64,000 nucleotides of DNA from Flavobacterium silvaticum (GTDB taxonomy: Bacteria > Bacteroidota > Bacteroidia > Flavobacteriales > Flavobacteriaceae), in assembly GCF_012911565.1 (NCBI RefSeq), contig NZ_JAAMPU010000105.1, forward strand, positions 124,001 through 188,000. The letters are read 5' to 3'. This document shows, in pieces, positions 35,175 to 44,258 of this stretch (the first letter of the stretch is position 1; the number at the start of each line of letters is the position of its first letter). The notes below the pieces were generated by a model, which saw only the letters and a program-made list of their open reading frames with translations, had not been told where the DNA came from and did no database searches. Position numbers and translations under genes: made by a program.

Positions 35175-35322
35175 CTGCCTAGCCCAGATTTGAACAGAAA
35201 GCCCGCAAGGTTGCAAAACCTGGTTTTTAGGGAGAAACACAGCGACCAACGGAAGCTTGTGTGGCGACTATAAAAACCAGATTTGCAACCGCGGACTTGA
35301 AGTGGAAGCTCGATTGGCTCCC
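35175..35322 (+). repeat. Dispersed structured repeat, copy C
   Basis: Starts TGCCTAGCCC. Core AGCGACCAACGGAAGCT is at 35241-35257 with ACAC and GTGT flanks. Long outer arms 35209-35229 and 35271-35290 pair over most of their length. The end (GGAAGCTCGATTGGCTCC) is the divergent block-3 region. It lies between the convergent HxlR gene and the secreted-protein gene. Confidence 0.78.
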
Positions 35323-35371
35323 ATAAAAAAACCGGACGAATTGCCCGGCTTATTTACACATTTCTCAAGAC

Positions 35372-36841
35372 TCATTTCTTGCACTGGTTGTATTCCTTGA
35401 TAATGGTTTCCAGGCTTTCCTGCAGCTTCAAATCCATTTTGCCTGCGGCGATTTCCTTTGACAGTTCCGGACAATCTTTTAGATATTCGGCAAGTGCGGC
35501 CGAGAGTTTTTCATTGTTGCGACGGTCAATCATCTGGCCTTCGTCTTTATTCTTGAGCTTGATGACGAACCTATCTGTCTCTATTGGATCGACGAGCAAT
35601 TGATTTCCGTTTTCCTCGAACAACAGCTTGTAGAAATAGGCATTCGTAAAGCCGAGAGACATGGCATTTGATAACTTTTTGGCCGAATCGCCTTTGACTT
35701 TCATGCCGTAATAACAACCGTTGGATTGTTCTTTCCCATCGACACAGAAATAGGTTTTGTCATTGGCGGTCAATGTCGTGCTGCGCTCTTTTCCTTTTTC
35801 GTTCAGGTATTTCACAGTGACTTTCTTGCCATAATTATCAATTGCATCCACAACCTGATTGTCGCCGGTTTGGTTGACATCGAGCTTTTCGAACTGGCAC
35901 GTGATCTTTCCGGTGTATTTGACGCCTTTTTCATCTACGGCGTAACCGTTGATCTGATAGACATTGATGCTTCTTTCCTTAGCTAGCGCGACTTTTTTGG
36001 CTTGAAGCTGACGGTCGTAGGTCTTGGCCTGATGTCCGAGCATAATAACTCTCGAAACCAATTCCTCGATCAGCTGCTGGTGGAACAAGGTGTTATCACC
36101 ATGGGCGTAACGGCGTTTGGCGCGATAGGTAAAGGTGTCGTTGTTGAACAAGGTCACTTTGACATCATTCTCGAATTTGTCGTTGAGTTCGGCCCGGGCA
36201 ACCTGGATGCCGTCAAGGTCGAAAACCTGGATTGGCGCGTTTTGCCCGAGTGGCTGGAAATTAGAGATACCCATGACTTTTCCGACGATGTCCTTACCCA
36301 TTTGTCCTCCAAAAACCACGGTTCCATCATTCTTCACGAACGGACGGATTCGGCCTACTTTGGCATCGAAATCGGCTTTGTTGGCGGCTGCTTCGGCTGT
36401 AGCTCCGGCAATGCCACCGCGGTATTTTCCGTCGAGATCTTCCTTGTGCGTTTCGAAGAATTCATCGAGCTTGGCAGTATTGATTCCATTGGCGTCGATG
36501 AGGCCGTATTTTTGGGAAAGCAGGTTGAGGATGATTTTGGAGGTACTGAAAGCAGTGATCAGCACTTCGTATTCGATTTCGCTCTTTTTGGAATTATCGG
36601 GATTCGTGATGGTCAGCCATTGGGCGGCGACTTGTTTGTCCTGCATCAGCGAGTTGTATTTGACCGAGAAAACCTTGGTTCCGTCAAGGGCCGAAAAATC
36701 ATAATTGTCGCGCGAGGTTTCTTTCATGATGGCGACTTCCTTATCTCCGGAAAGTATCTTGTCTTTTTTAAGTGAAATTTTTTGAGAGATTGCCAGAACG
36801 GGCAAAAGCAGTAGAATCAGCAGTATTTTTTTCATCTTCAT
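35372..36841 (-). CDS. Secreted protein of unknown function
   Basis: A 489-residue exported protein (signal MKMKKILLILLLLPVLAIS, cleavage before QKISLKK). No known domain is recognised. The first 110 residues match the 163-residue protein inside the atp operon (57289-57780) in layout: QK(I/V)xxKK, then an ETS followed by a VKY segment, a central strand pair and a NAxLDEFFETH or [13 protein letters not shown] helix. This is therefore a two-member family here, with a long extension in this one. A -7 element lies at 36867-36874. Confidence 0.72.
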   Translation of the reverse strand: MKMKKILLILLLLPVLAISQKISLKKDKILSGDKEVAIMKETSRDNYDFSALDGTKVFSVKYNSLMQDKQVAAQWLTITNPDNSKKSEIEYEVLITAFSTSKIILNLLSQKYGLIDANGINTAKLDEFFETHKEDLDGKYRGGIAGATAEAAANKADFDAKVGRIRPFVKNDGTVVFGGQMGKDIVGKVMGISNFQPLGQNAPIQVFDLDGIQVARAELNDKFENDVKVTLFNNDTFTYRAKRRYAHGDNTLFHQQLIEELVSRVIMLGHQAKTYDRQLQAKKVALAKERSINVYQINGYAVDEKGVKYTGKITCQFEKLDVNQTGDNQVVDAIDNYGKKVTVKYLNEKGKERSTTLTANDKTYFCVDGKEQSNGCYYGMKVKGDSAKKLSNAMSLGFTNAYFYKLLFEENGNQLLVDPIETDRFVIKLKNKDEGQMIDRRNNEKLSAALAEYLKDCPELSKEIAAGKMDLKLQESLETIIKEYNQCKK

Positions 36842-36866
36842 TTTTCAACTTATTTGTTAGCGGCCG

Positions 36867-36874
36867 CAAATGTA
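36867..36874 (-). promoter_or_regulatory. Bacteroidota -7 element for the secreted-protein gene
   Basis: On the minus strand TACATTTG fits TAnnTTTG, 25 nt before the ATG at 36841. Confidence 0.5.
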
Positions 36875-36934
36875 CGTGCTAATTAAGAGTAAGCTGCTTT
36901 ATCCCAAATATTTAACTTTTCCGGTTTATGGAAA

Positions 36935-37588
36935 TTACTTTTCACCGTTCCATTCAGCGTGGAACTGATCGAGGAATTGTTGCATGAATTCATGACGCTG
37001 GGCCGCGACGCGTTTTCCGGTTTCGGTGTTCATGCGGTCTTTTAGAAGCAGCAGTTTTTCGTAGAAATGATTGAGCGTTGGCGATTTGGAGTTTTTATAT
37101 TCGTCTTTGGTCATGGACAGATTCGGTTCGATGGCCGGATCAAACAACGCCCGATTCTTGAATCCGCCGTAATTGAAAGCCCTTGCGATTCCGATGGCGC
37201 CAATGGCATCCAATCTGTCCGCATCCTGGACAATATCGAGTTCTTTGGACGAAAATGTCTTTTGGAAATTACCGCCTTTGAACGAAATGTTTTCGATAAT
37301 GGCAACGACATGATTGATGGTTTCCGGATTGGCATTCTGGGATTCGAGGAATTCACGCGCGACTTTCGGCCCTACGGTTTCGTCTCCGTCATGGAACTTA
37401 CTATCAGCCACATCGTGAAGCAAGGCTCCGAGTTCCACGATTTCCAGATTGGCATTTTCGCTTTCGCAGATGAGTCTCGCATTTTTCCAGACGCGTTCCA
37501 TATGGAACCAGTCGTGACCGGCTTCGGCTCCTTCGAGTTTTGACTTTACGAAATGGACGGTGTTTTGAATCAGTGACTGATCCATCAC
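36935..37588 (-). CDS. HD-domain phosphohydrolase (YedJ/YpgQ-like)
   Basis: A 217-residue HD-superfamily metal-dependent hydrolase. Metal ligands are in AGHDWFHMERVWKNARL, the central LGALLHDVADSKFHDGDE and a later DIVQDADRLDAIGAIGI. Relatives act on nucleotides or pyrophosphates, with substrates often unproven. It overlaps the acyl-ACP desaturase gene by 4 nt. Confidence 0.88.
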   Translation of the reverse strand: MMDQSLIQNTVHFVKSKLEGAEAGHDWFHMERVWKNARLICESENANLEIVELGALLHDVADSKFHDGDETVGPKVAREFLESQNANPETINHVVAIIENISFKGGNFQKTFSSKELDIVQDADRLDAIGAIGIARAFNYGGFKNRALFDPAIEPNLSMTKDEYKNSKSPTLNHFYEKLLLLKDRMNTETGKRVAAQRHEFMQQFLDQFHAEWNGEK

Positions 37589-38577
37589 AAATTAAAACCG
37601 GCAGGATTGACCCATTTGAAAATGTGTGATTCTTTTGGGATGACCAATCTTTCTGAAATCCGTGCCATACGCGCCGGAAGTTTCATGAGGTAATCACGGG
37701 CTTTTTCGGCTTCGTCCGTTAGGTTTGAGATATCGGCGATTTTCCAGCGATCGATGAGCTTTTGCAGAATTTCGACATAATCGGCAGAAGTGTAGACACC
37801 AATGCGCTGGGCAGAATCTGAGAAATGTTCGAATGCCGAACTGATCTTATCACCCGATTCTCTCAGGAAATGGGCCGGCATGACGATTTTGAGTTTCATC
37901 ATGTGTTGGAACGCCAGCATCATTTCGCTTGGATCGACCTCGAAGATACGGGTAACGAATTCGCTATAAGCATTATGGTGGCGCATTTCATCACCTGCAA
38001 TCATCTTACACATCTTGGAAAGTCCTTTGGCACCGTGTTGCTTGGCCAATTGGGAAACTCTGTTATGTGAGACATAGGTAGCCAATTCCTGGAAACTGGT
38101 ATAAACGAAGTTTTTGTACGGATCACGGTCGGTTCCGATGTCGAATCCGTCGGCGATAAGATGTTGCGTCGTCATTTCGATTTCACGCATATTGACGCGG
38201 CCAGACAGATATAGATATTTGTTCAGCAAATCACCATGTCGGTTTTCTTCTGCAGTCCATTGACGTACCCACATAGACCAGCCATTGCGTTCCACCTGTC
38301 CGACACCATCAACATCCATAAGCCACGATTCATACGTTGGAAGTGCTTCTTCGGTAATCATGTCACCAATGAGCGTAATCCAGAAATCGTATGGCAAATC
38401 TGCGGCGACTTCACGCAATTCACGTACTTGCTCGTAGAAATTCTCGTTTTGGGAATCAGGCAGAAAGTCGGTCGGTTGCCAGATTTTTTCGACAGGGATA
38501 AGGTAATTATCGACGTAGTTTTCGACATCCTTTTCCAGGAATTTCATGACTTCAAGCCGAACGTTGTATGTAGACAT
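37585..38577 (-). CDS. Acyl-ACP desaturase
   Basis: A 330-residue soluble di-iron desaturase that introduces a double bond into acyl-ACP. The ligand helices show TAEENRHGDLLNKYLYL and GDEMRHHNAYSEF, with further Glu residues earlier (ITEEALPTYESWL). It lies with a lysophospholipid acyltransferase (12 nt gap upstream) and an HD hydrolase, forming a lipid-oriented minus-strand operon. Confidence 0.9.
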   Translation of the reverse strand: MSTYNVRLEVMKFLEKDVENYVDNYLIPVEKIWQPTDFLPDSQNENFYEQVRELREVAADLPYDFWITLIGDMITEEALPTYESWLMDVDGVGQVERNGWSMWVRQWTAEENRHGDLLNKYLYLSGRVNMREIEMTTQHLIADGFDIGTDRDPYKNFVYTSFQELATYVSHNRVSQLAKQHGAKGLSKMCKMIAGDEMRHHNAYSEFVTRIFEVDPSEMMLAFQHMMKLKIVMPAHFLRESGDKISSAFEHFSDSAQRIGVYTSADYVEILQKLIDRWKIADISNLTDEAEKARDYLMKLPARMARISERLVIPKESHIFKWVNPAGFNL

Positions 38578-38588
38578 TGTATGGTATT

Positions 38589-39323
38589 TTAATTTACTAT
38601 TGCGCTTTTGACAGCGGCTTCGGTATATTCCATGATTTCATCGAAAGTATGGCCTTGCACCGAAATAGGTTCGTGAACGGTAAACGTCAGCCGGTTGCCC
38701 AGCCCGAATGGAAAACCGCCGAATTTGACCATCTTCCAGGAATTATTTATGGTCAGCGGAACGACATAGGCCGATGGTGCCGACTTGCACAATATTTTCA
38801 ATCCGGTTTGGGCAAAATCCTTTGGCACGCCATTTTTACTGCGTGTTCCTTCGGGGAAAATTACCGCCGACCTGTTGAACTTTTCAATATATTTTCCCAT
38901 TCCGCCAATAACCGGTATGGCTTGTTTGGGATCTTTTCGGTCAATGAGAACGGAGCCTCCGTGTCTCAAATTGTAGGAAACACTTGGAATTCCTTTGCCC
39001 AATTCCTTTTTGCTGACGAATTTGGGATGAAAATCGCGCAAGAACCAGATGATGGCAATAATGTCATACAGGCTCTGGTGGTTAGCTGCGATAATCAACG
39101 GTACGCCTTTCGGAATACGCTCACGATGCCTGAACCGATACCTGGTTCCTAATATATAGGTACACGCAACGAGTGCCCCGTTGAGATAATCGACACTTTT
39201 TTTGTGTGCCTGATATCCGAACAGATTAAAACAAATCCATTGTATCGGTTGGAAAACTATCAGGCATAATAAAAAGCAGATAGCATACAGGAACGATACA
39301 GGATAGGATACGATTTTCTCCAT
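38589..39323 (-). CDS. plsC: 1-acyl-sn-glycerol-3-phosphate acyltransferase
   Basis: A 244-residue membrane-bound acyltransferase with two N-terminal hydrophobic helices, NHQSLYD (the H(X4)D catalytic motif) and FPEGTRSKNG. It makes phosphatidic acid from lysophosphatidic acid. Upstream of the desaturase in the same direction. A second copy of this family is at 43480-44253. Confidence 0.9.
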   Translation of the reverse strand: MEKIVSYPVSFLYAICFLLCLIVFQPIQWICFNLFGYQAHKKSVDYLNGALVACTYILGTRYRFRHRERIPKGVPLIIAANHQSLYDIIAIIWFLRDFHPKFVSKKELGKGIPSVSYNLRHGGSVLIDRKDPKQAIPVIGGMGKYIEKFNRSAVIFPEGTRSKNGVPKDFAQTGLKILCKSAPSAYVVPLTINNSWKMVKFGGFPFGLGNRLTFTVHEPISVQGHTFDEIMEYTEAAVKSAIVN

Positions 39324-39341
39324 TTACCGAAATAAAATGCC

Positions 39342-39349
39342 CAAAATTA
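39342..39349 (-). promoter_or_regulatory. Bacteroidota -7 element for plsC
   Basis: On the minus strand TAATTTTG fits TAnnTTTG, 18 nt before the ATG at 39323. Confidence 0.5.
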
Positions 39350-39493
39350 AGGAATTTAAAAAGATTAGGGGTTAACAATTATCATTGGTTTTCGTTTATT
39401 TAAAAGTGGGCTGATTAAAACGTGAATTTAACAATTGATACAGAAAAACTGTAATTATCATTACGTAAAGGATTTTACTTTAGCCGAAGTAGA

Positions 39494-39577
39494 ATTATCA
39501 GAAAAACAACCCGATACCTTTACGCCAAAATGAAGAATACACCCCATTATAACATCAGGTTGTTTTTTTCTGATAAT
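39494..39577. repeat. Long inverted repeat upstream of recA
   Basis: Arm 39494-39515 and arm 39554-39577 pair over about 22 bp with one mismatch and two extra T in the second arm; the loop is about 38 nt. The second arm ends just before CACCTTTG, the likely -7 element. The rest of the 339-nt plsC-recA gap holds no recognised gene. Confidence 0.65.
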
Positions 39578-39662
39578 CACCTTTGCATAGTTGCCGACAG
39601 TTGTCCGAGCGGAAAAAAAAAGTACATTTACCAAACTAAAAAAATCTATAAAAGCCTATAAA

Positions 39663-40664
39663 ATGAGTTCAGAAAAAGAAGCCAAACTCAAAGCGCTCCA
39701 ACTCACCTTGGACAAGCTCGACAAGACCTACGGAAAGGGAACAGTAATGAAAATGGGCGACCAGGCGGTCGAAGAGGTCGAAGTCATTCCATCGGGTTCG
39801 CTCGGGGTAGATCTGGCTCTTGGCGTCAACGGTTATCCAAAAGGACGTATCATTGAAATCTACGGCCCGGAATCATCGGGTAAAACCACGCTTACCTTAC
39901 ACGCCATTGCGGAAGCACAGAAAATGGGTGGCATCGCCGCTTTCATCGATGCGGAACATGCATTCGACAGGAGCTATGCAGAAAAGCTCGGTGTCAACAT
40001 AGACGAGCTTATCATTTCACAACCGGATAATGGTGAACAGGCACTTGAAATTGCCGAAAACCTTATCCGTTCGGGAGCTATCGACATTGTCGTGATCGAC
40101 TCGGTTGCGGCCCTTACGCCAAAAAGTGAAATCGAAGGTGAAATGGGTGATTCCAAAATGGGATTGCATGCCCGATTGATGTCACAGGCGTTGCGTAAAC
40201 TTACAGCTACGATCAGCAAGACGAATTGTACGGTGTTCTTCATCAACCAGCTTCGCGAAAAAATCGGGGTGATGTTTGGAAATCCCGAAACCACTACCGG
40301 AGGTAATGCATTGAAATTCTATGCTTCAATCCGTCTTGACATCCGCAGAAGCTCACAAATCAAGGACGGAGACAACGTAATCGGCAACCGCACTAAAGTA
40401 AAAGTCGTAAAGAACAAAGTAGCACCGCCGTTTAAATTCGCCGAATTCGACATCATGTACGGAGAAGGCGTTTCCAAAACCGGTGAAATCCTCGATTTAG
40501 CCGTTGAATATGAAATCGTGAAAAAGTCAGGGTCGTGGTTCAGTTATATGGACACTAAACTCGGCCAGGGTCGCGACGCAGTAAAGCTGATGATAAAGGA
40601 TAATCCGGAATTATCTGACGAACTAGAAGAAAAAATCAAAACCAAGATCAAAGAAAATGCATAA
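39663..40664 (+). CDS. recA: DNA recombinase RecA
   Basis: RecA (333 aa) drives homologous recombination and activates SOS functions. The Walker [14 protein letters not shown], Walker [11 protein letters not shown] and the L2 region [22 protein letters not shown] are intact. The start at 39663 ([14 protein letters not shown]) is chosen; the frame is open upstream to 39591 but those residues are low quality. A long inverted repeat precedes the gene and a terminator follows it. No lexA is in the window. Confidence 0.97.
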   Translation: MSSEKEAKLKALQLTLDKLDKTYGKGTVMKMGDQAVEEVEVIPSGSLGVDLALGVNGYPKGRIIEIYGPESSGKTTLTLHAIAEAQKMGGIAAFIDAEHAFDRSYAEKLGVNIDELIISQPDNGEQALEIAENLIRSGAIDIVVIDSVAALTPKSEIEGEMGDSKMGLHARLMSQALRKLTATISKTNCTVFFINQLREKIGVMFGNPETTTGGNALKFYASIRLDIRRSSQIKDGDNVIGNRTKVKVVKNKVAPPFKFAEFDIMYGEGVSKTGEILDLAVEYEIVKKSGSWFSYMDTKLGQGRDAVKLMIKDNPELSDELEEKIKTKIKENA

Positions 40665-40668
40665 TTGA

Positions 40669-40693
40669 AAGCCCGGTATTTGCCGGGTTTTTT
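40669..40693 (+). terminator. Rho-independent terminator after recA
   Basis: CCCGG (40672-40676), loop TATTTG, CCGGG (40683-40687) then six T. Confidence 0.75.
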
Positions 40694-40802
40694 CGTTTAA
40701 ACAGGTCATTCAATAATATTTGTAGAAAAAATGTCATTTGAAGTAAATTTCGGCGCAACCATTTACAGTGTCTTGCGTCTTGCACTCGGTAAAAGAAAGT
40801 TC

Positions 40803-41219
40803 ATGAGATTATTTCTGGTTTTTTTGTGTGTCGTTTTTGGTGTATCATCTTGTAGTCTTTCTGATGAAGATACCAAGAGTTACGAATATACATTGCCTGT
40901 CCAGTATGTTGTATCCCCGCAAAGCATAACACTTGGAGATACAGCAACCTTCGCGGTGAGCTACAGAAGGCCAAGCGATTGTTATATCTTTAATGGATTC
41001 AATGTTGAAGTGGCTAATTTTAACCGATTGGTTTCTGTAAAAGCAATTTATTTTAACAACTCTGAATGCCTGGACGATCAGGGAACTGTTTATGAAGTCC
41101 CGATGGATTTTGTACCCAGTACCACCGGAACTTATGAATTTAAATTCTGGTCCGGTGACAATGAACAGAATGAACCAGAATACATCACAAAGACGGTAAC
41201 AGTCGAGAATACTAATTAA
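40803..41219 (+). CDS. Surface-type lipoprotein, unknown function
   Basis: A 138-residue lipoprotein: MRLFLVFLCVVFGVSSC with the lipidated Cys, then SLSDEDTKS, which again resembles the acidic lipoprotein export signal for surface display. The rest is a beta-rich domain (VVSPQSITLGDTATFAVSYRR) like an Ig fold. The start at 40803 gives the lipoprotein signal; the longer ORF begins at 40731. It ends 10 nt before the ECF sigma gene and may be its operon partner. Confidence 0.75.
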   Translation: MRLFLVFLCVVFGVSSCSLSDEDTKSYEYTLPVQYVVSPQSITLGDTATFAVSYRRPSDCYIFNGFNVEVANFNRLVSVKAIYFNNSECLDDQGTVYEVPMDFVPSTTGTYEFKFWSGDNEQNEPEYITKTVTVENTN

Positions 41220-41229
41220 TTGAACCGGT

Positions 41230-41775
41230 TTGAACCTTGACGAGCTAATACGGGAATGCCAACAGAACAATGCCCGTGCTCAGGAGCAGATATACCGCCT
41301 TTTCAAATCGAAGTTGTTCGCTGTCTGTTTGAAATATTCCCGCAACTACGCGGAGGCCGAAGATAATTTCCAGGATGGTTTCATTATCATCTTTAATAAA
41401 ATAGGCCAGTTTAAGTTTAATGGTTCTTTTGAAGGCTGGATGAAACGCGTGATGGTCAACAACGTGTTGCAGCAATACCGGAACGTATCGTTTCTGGATA
41501 TGGGCAACCGGGATGTTGAAGATCCTGACGCGAATGTTGAGATTGAGGACGATGAGATTCCGATGGATTTCCTGATGCAAATCATTCAGGAATTGCCACA
41601 TCGGTACCGACTTGTTTTCAACCTGTATGTGATTGATGGTTATCCGCATAAGGAAATCGCGGAGATGTTGGGAATTACAGACGGAACATCAAAGTCAAAC
41701 CTGGCACGTGCCCGGATTATATTAAAAGAGCGGATCGAACAATATAAAGCACAAAAATTCCCCTCGGCCAAATGA
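41230..41775 (+). CDS. ECF-type RNA polymerase sigma factor
   Basis: A 181-residue ECF sigma factor. Region 2 includes SKLFAVCLKYSRNYAEAEDNFQDGF and region 4 includes LPHRYRLVFNLYVIDGYPHKEIAEMLGITDGTSKSNLARAR. The start is TTG at 41230: the frame is closed by a stop at 41221, there is no in-frame ATG before region 2, and TTG gives MNLDELIRECQ, usual for the family. It overlaps the next gene by 4 nt, a partner with anti-sigma features. Confidence 0.93.
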   Translation: MNLDELIRECQQNNARAQEQIYRLFKSKLFAVCLKYSRNYAEAEDNFQDGFIIIFNKIGQFKFNGSFEGWMKRVMVNNVLQQYRNVSFLDMGNRDVEDPDANVEIEDDEIPMDFLMQIIQELPHRYRLVFNLYVIDGYPHKEIAEMLGITDGTSKSNLARARIILKERIEQYKAQKFPSAK

Positions 41776-43448
41776 GCGAGAAGAAAAACATAGATCGGTT
41801 GTTCCAGGAACGGTTCAAGGATTTCGAGATTGATCCGCCGGAATCGTCCTGGGAAAACATATCAGAACGGCTTGGAAACAAACACAAGCGGCGCATACTG
41901 CCTTTATGGTGGCAACGCGCAGGTGTTGCGGCAATACTGCTGATAGGATTATTGCTGATGGATCAAACCGGCGGATTCGGTTCTTTCACTAACGGACAAG
42001 ACACAAATGTGACCGACAGAGGGAATGCCAAATCGAATGAAAAAGGAATCACTCCGGGTCAAATCCAAACCGAAAGCATTCAGAATCAAACCATAAACCG
42101 CGATAATGCCGTAAATGGAGTTGTTGATGCTTCTGAAAGTCTGAAAAAAAATGATTCAGACAATCCGGATAAAAAATTGCCTTCAGGCAAAACGATAAAA
42201 AATAATACGTTCAAAAACAATAGCAGTTCAGCCGTCGCAAACACTGACAAAAACGAATCTTCACCCAAATCTGTTTCAAACAGAAAAAGGTTTGGAAGCA
42301 AATCACAAAAAGCATCCGGAGTTTCTTCAGATGATGACAATTCACAGGTTGCAACAGTTGGACATAACGGCTCTAAAAAGCATCGGTCTTCAAAAGCCCC
42401 AAACAAGATTGGATCTGCTGCTGTTGCTGAATCAGGTCAAAAGACATCAAAAGGAAAAAACAGAAAAGACAACCTGAACAATTCACATGAAAATTCGGGA
42501 ATCGCATCTGTAACCGATACAAATAAAAAGAATTCCACAACAACTAATGCAAACGATAAAAAAGTAACTGACAACAACACACTAACCCAAATGCTGGCCG
42601 AAAATCAAAAACCGGCCGAAAAAACAAAAACGGATTCCGCTGCTATTGCTACGGCTGAATCCCTCGCCATGGGAGAATTGTTAAATGAAAAAGAAAACAA
42701 GTCGGTTACCGAAGTTGAACAAAAAATAAATAGGTGGCAGGTCGATACGCACGTTGCCCCTATTTATTTGAGTTCATTATCTAACGGATCTCCTATCGAT
42801 CCTGAGTTTGCAAATAATGGTAAAGAGTATAAAACGACACTTTCATACGGAGTTGGCGCACGTTACGCCATAGGCAAAAAAGTATCTGTACGCACTGGAA
42901 TCAACTCTTTGGCAATGGAATACAGGACTACCGGAGTGACATTTAATCAATCGGCATTCGCACGCCAACAACTGGCTCACCTGAATAGTAATGTACAAGG
43001 ATCTTATATAAACATCGAGTCCCAGACTTCGCGTCCAGCTGCTGTCAATCTGGAAGGATTCAATATTAACGCGGCTCAGTCCAAAACAATTCCGGGAAGC
43101 ATTTCACAAAAGACAGGTTATCTGGAAGTCCCGTTGGAAGTGACTTATTCTGTTCTTGATAAACGATTTGGGGTAGAAGTCATAGGCGGTATGAGTACGT
43201 TGTTTTTACAGGAAAATGATATTTCACTCATTTCAGGTGAATCTGAAATGTCGATTGGAAAAGCCGACAACCTCAACGCGACGCATTTCAGTACCAACCT
43301 TGGTCTTGGGTTGTATTACAAGATATTCCGCAACATGAATTTCCGTGTGGAGCCGATGGTCAAATACCAGCTCAACGCCTATTCCGATGCCGGAAACTAC
43401 AAACCGTATTTCTTTGGGATTTACACCGGTTTGAACTATCGATTTTAG
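41772..43448 (+). CDS. Dual-membrane anti-sigma factor / outer-membrane barrel fusion
   Basis: A 558-residue protein with no signal peptide. Residues 1-46 form a short cytoplasmic segment (FEIDPPESSWENISERL, as in Bacteroidota anti-sigma proteins). One membrane helix spans about 48-65. A long low-complexity Asn/Ser/Lys/Asp-rich linker (about 70-320) follows, then a beta-barrel-like domain (about 325-558) ending in GIYTGLNYRF, a terminal Phe typical of outer-membrane proteins. The chain could thus run from cytoplasm to outer membrane. This layout matches the dual membrane-spanning anti-sigma (Dma) proteins reported in Bacteroides. Overlap with the sigma gene supports a pair. Confidence 0.82.
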   Translation: MSEKKNIDRLFQERFKDFEIDPPESSWENISERLGNKHKRRILPLWWQRAGVAAILLIGLLLMDQTGGFGSFTNGQDTNVTDRGNAKSNEKGITPGQIQTESIQNQTINRDNAVNGVVDASESLKKNDSDNPDKKLPSGKTIKNNTFKNNSSSAVANTDKNESSPKSVSNRKRFGSKSQKASGVSSDDDNSQVATVGHNGSKKHRSSKAPNKIGSAAVAESGQKTSKGKNRKDNLNNSHENSGIASVTDTNKKNSTTTNANDKKVTDNNTLTQMLAENQKPAEKTKTDSAAIATAESLAMGELLNEKENKSVTEVEQKINRWQVDTHVAPIYLSSLSNGSPIDPEFANNGKEYKTTLSYGVGARYAIGKKVSVRTGINSLAMEYRTTGVTFNQSAFARQQLAHLNSNVQGSYINIESQTSRPAAVNLEGFNINAAQSKTIPGSISQKTGYLEVPLEVTYSVLDKRFGVEVIGGMSTLFLQENDISLISGESEMSIGKADNLNATHFSTNLGLGLYYKIFRNMNFRVEPMVKYQLNAYSDAGNYKPYFFGIYTGLNYRF

Positions 43449-43479
43449 TTAAGTTGTTATCCGGTGCCGAGGCATTGGA

Positions 43480-44253
43480 TTAAAAGGATGCTTGGCCGGC
43501 ATCCTTTTTTTGTGCTTCCAAAAGTCCTTTTTCAATAATTTCATGTACCTGGTTACGCAGGTTGTGGATGTCTTTTTTGTTCTCGTCTTCCAAACCTTGG
43601 GTGCTTACAAACCGATGGATACGGGCGCGCATCAATCCGGGACTTCCGGTTAAAAAAGTAAATGAGAATCTCTTTTTGTTGTCCGGAAAACTCAATGGCA
43701 CGATAGGTATGTGATGTTCTATGGCAAGTCTGAAAGCACCATCCTTGAATTTATCGAGTAAGATACTTTCGTCATCGCTCACGCCACCTTCCGGAAAAAT
43801 ACAAATGCTCAGGCCTTGGCTCAGACGACTTTGGGCTCTTTCAAAAACGGCACGCCTGCTTTTTGGACTGCTTCTGTCAACCAGAATACATGTTCTTTTA
43901 TACACAAATCCGAATAGCGGAATTTTAGCAAGTTCCATTTTTCCGACAAAAACGAATGGGTTCCGGATCAGCACGAGCATCAGCATTATATCTGCCATAG
44001 AGGAATGATTCGCGACAATCATATAGCTTTTTCCGGGTTCCGGTTCTTCGTCCCGCTGTACTTTGTAGTAAAAGCCCATTCCCAACAAAATGAACTTTGC
44101 CCAGAACCGCGCCATCACAAAAAAGTACGGATACCATTTCTCACGCGATATGGCCACAAGCAAAAACGGAAGCAAGCCGATTATCGGAATCGCCATCAGC
44201 ACATAAAACCAAATGCGCCACACAACCGTTGCGGCCAATCGAAAATACTTCAT
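43480..44253 (-). CDS. Second lysophospholipid acyltransferase (PlsC family)
   Basis: A 257-residue acyltransferase with N-terminal hydrophobic helices, NHSSMADIMLM (H(X4)D motif) and FPEGGVSDDESILL. It acylates a lysophospholipid. The start at 44253 (MKYFRLAATVVWRIWFYVL) avoids overlap with trpS on the other strand; the longer ORF reaches 44526 inside trpS. Its last codons overlap the terminator of the convergent anti-sigma gene. A second gene of this family is at 38589-39323. Confidence 0.88.
   Translation of the reverse strand: MKYFRLAATVVWRIWFYVLMAIPIIGLLPFLLVAISREKWYPYFFVMARFWAKFILLGMGFYYKVQRDEEPEPGKSYMIVANHSSMADIMLMLVLIRNPFVFVGKMELAKIPLFGFVYKRTCILVDRSSPKSRRAVFERAQSRLSQGLSICIFPEGGVSDDESILLDKFKDGAFRLAIEHHIPIVPLSFPDNKKRFSFTFLTGSPGLMRARIHRFVSTQGLEDENKKDIHNLRNQVHEIIEKGLLEAQKKDAGQASF
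43482..43508 (+). terminator. Rho-independent terminator after the anti-sigma/barrel gene
   Basis: AAAAGGATGC (43482-43491) pairs perfectly with GCATCCTTTT (43499-43508) around a 7-nt loop, and more T follow. It lies inside the last codons of the convergent acyltransferase gene. Confidence 0.85.
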
Positions 44254-44258
44254 GGTCT

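Noticed and set aside
36002..36775. 257-codon open frame on the plus strand opposite the secreted-protein gene
   Set aside because: Fully antisense to a gene with a signal peptide and good composition; no signal peptide or conserved motif of its own.
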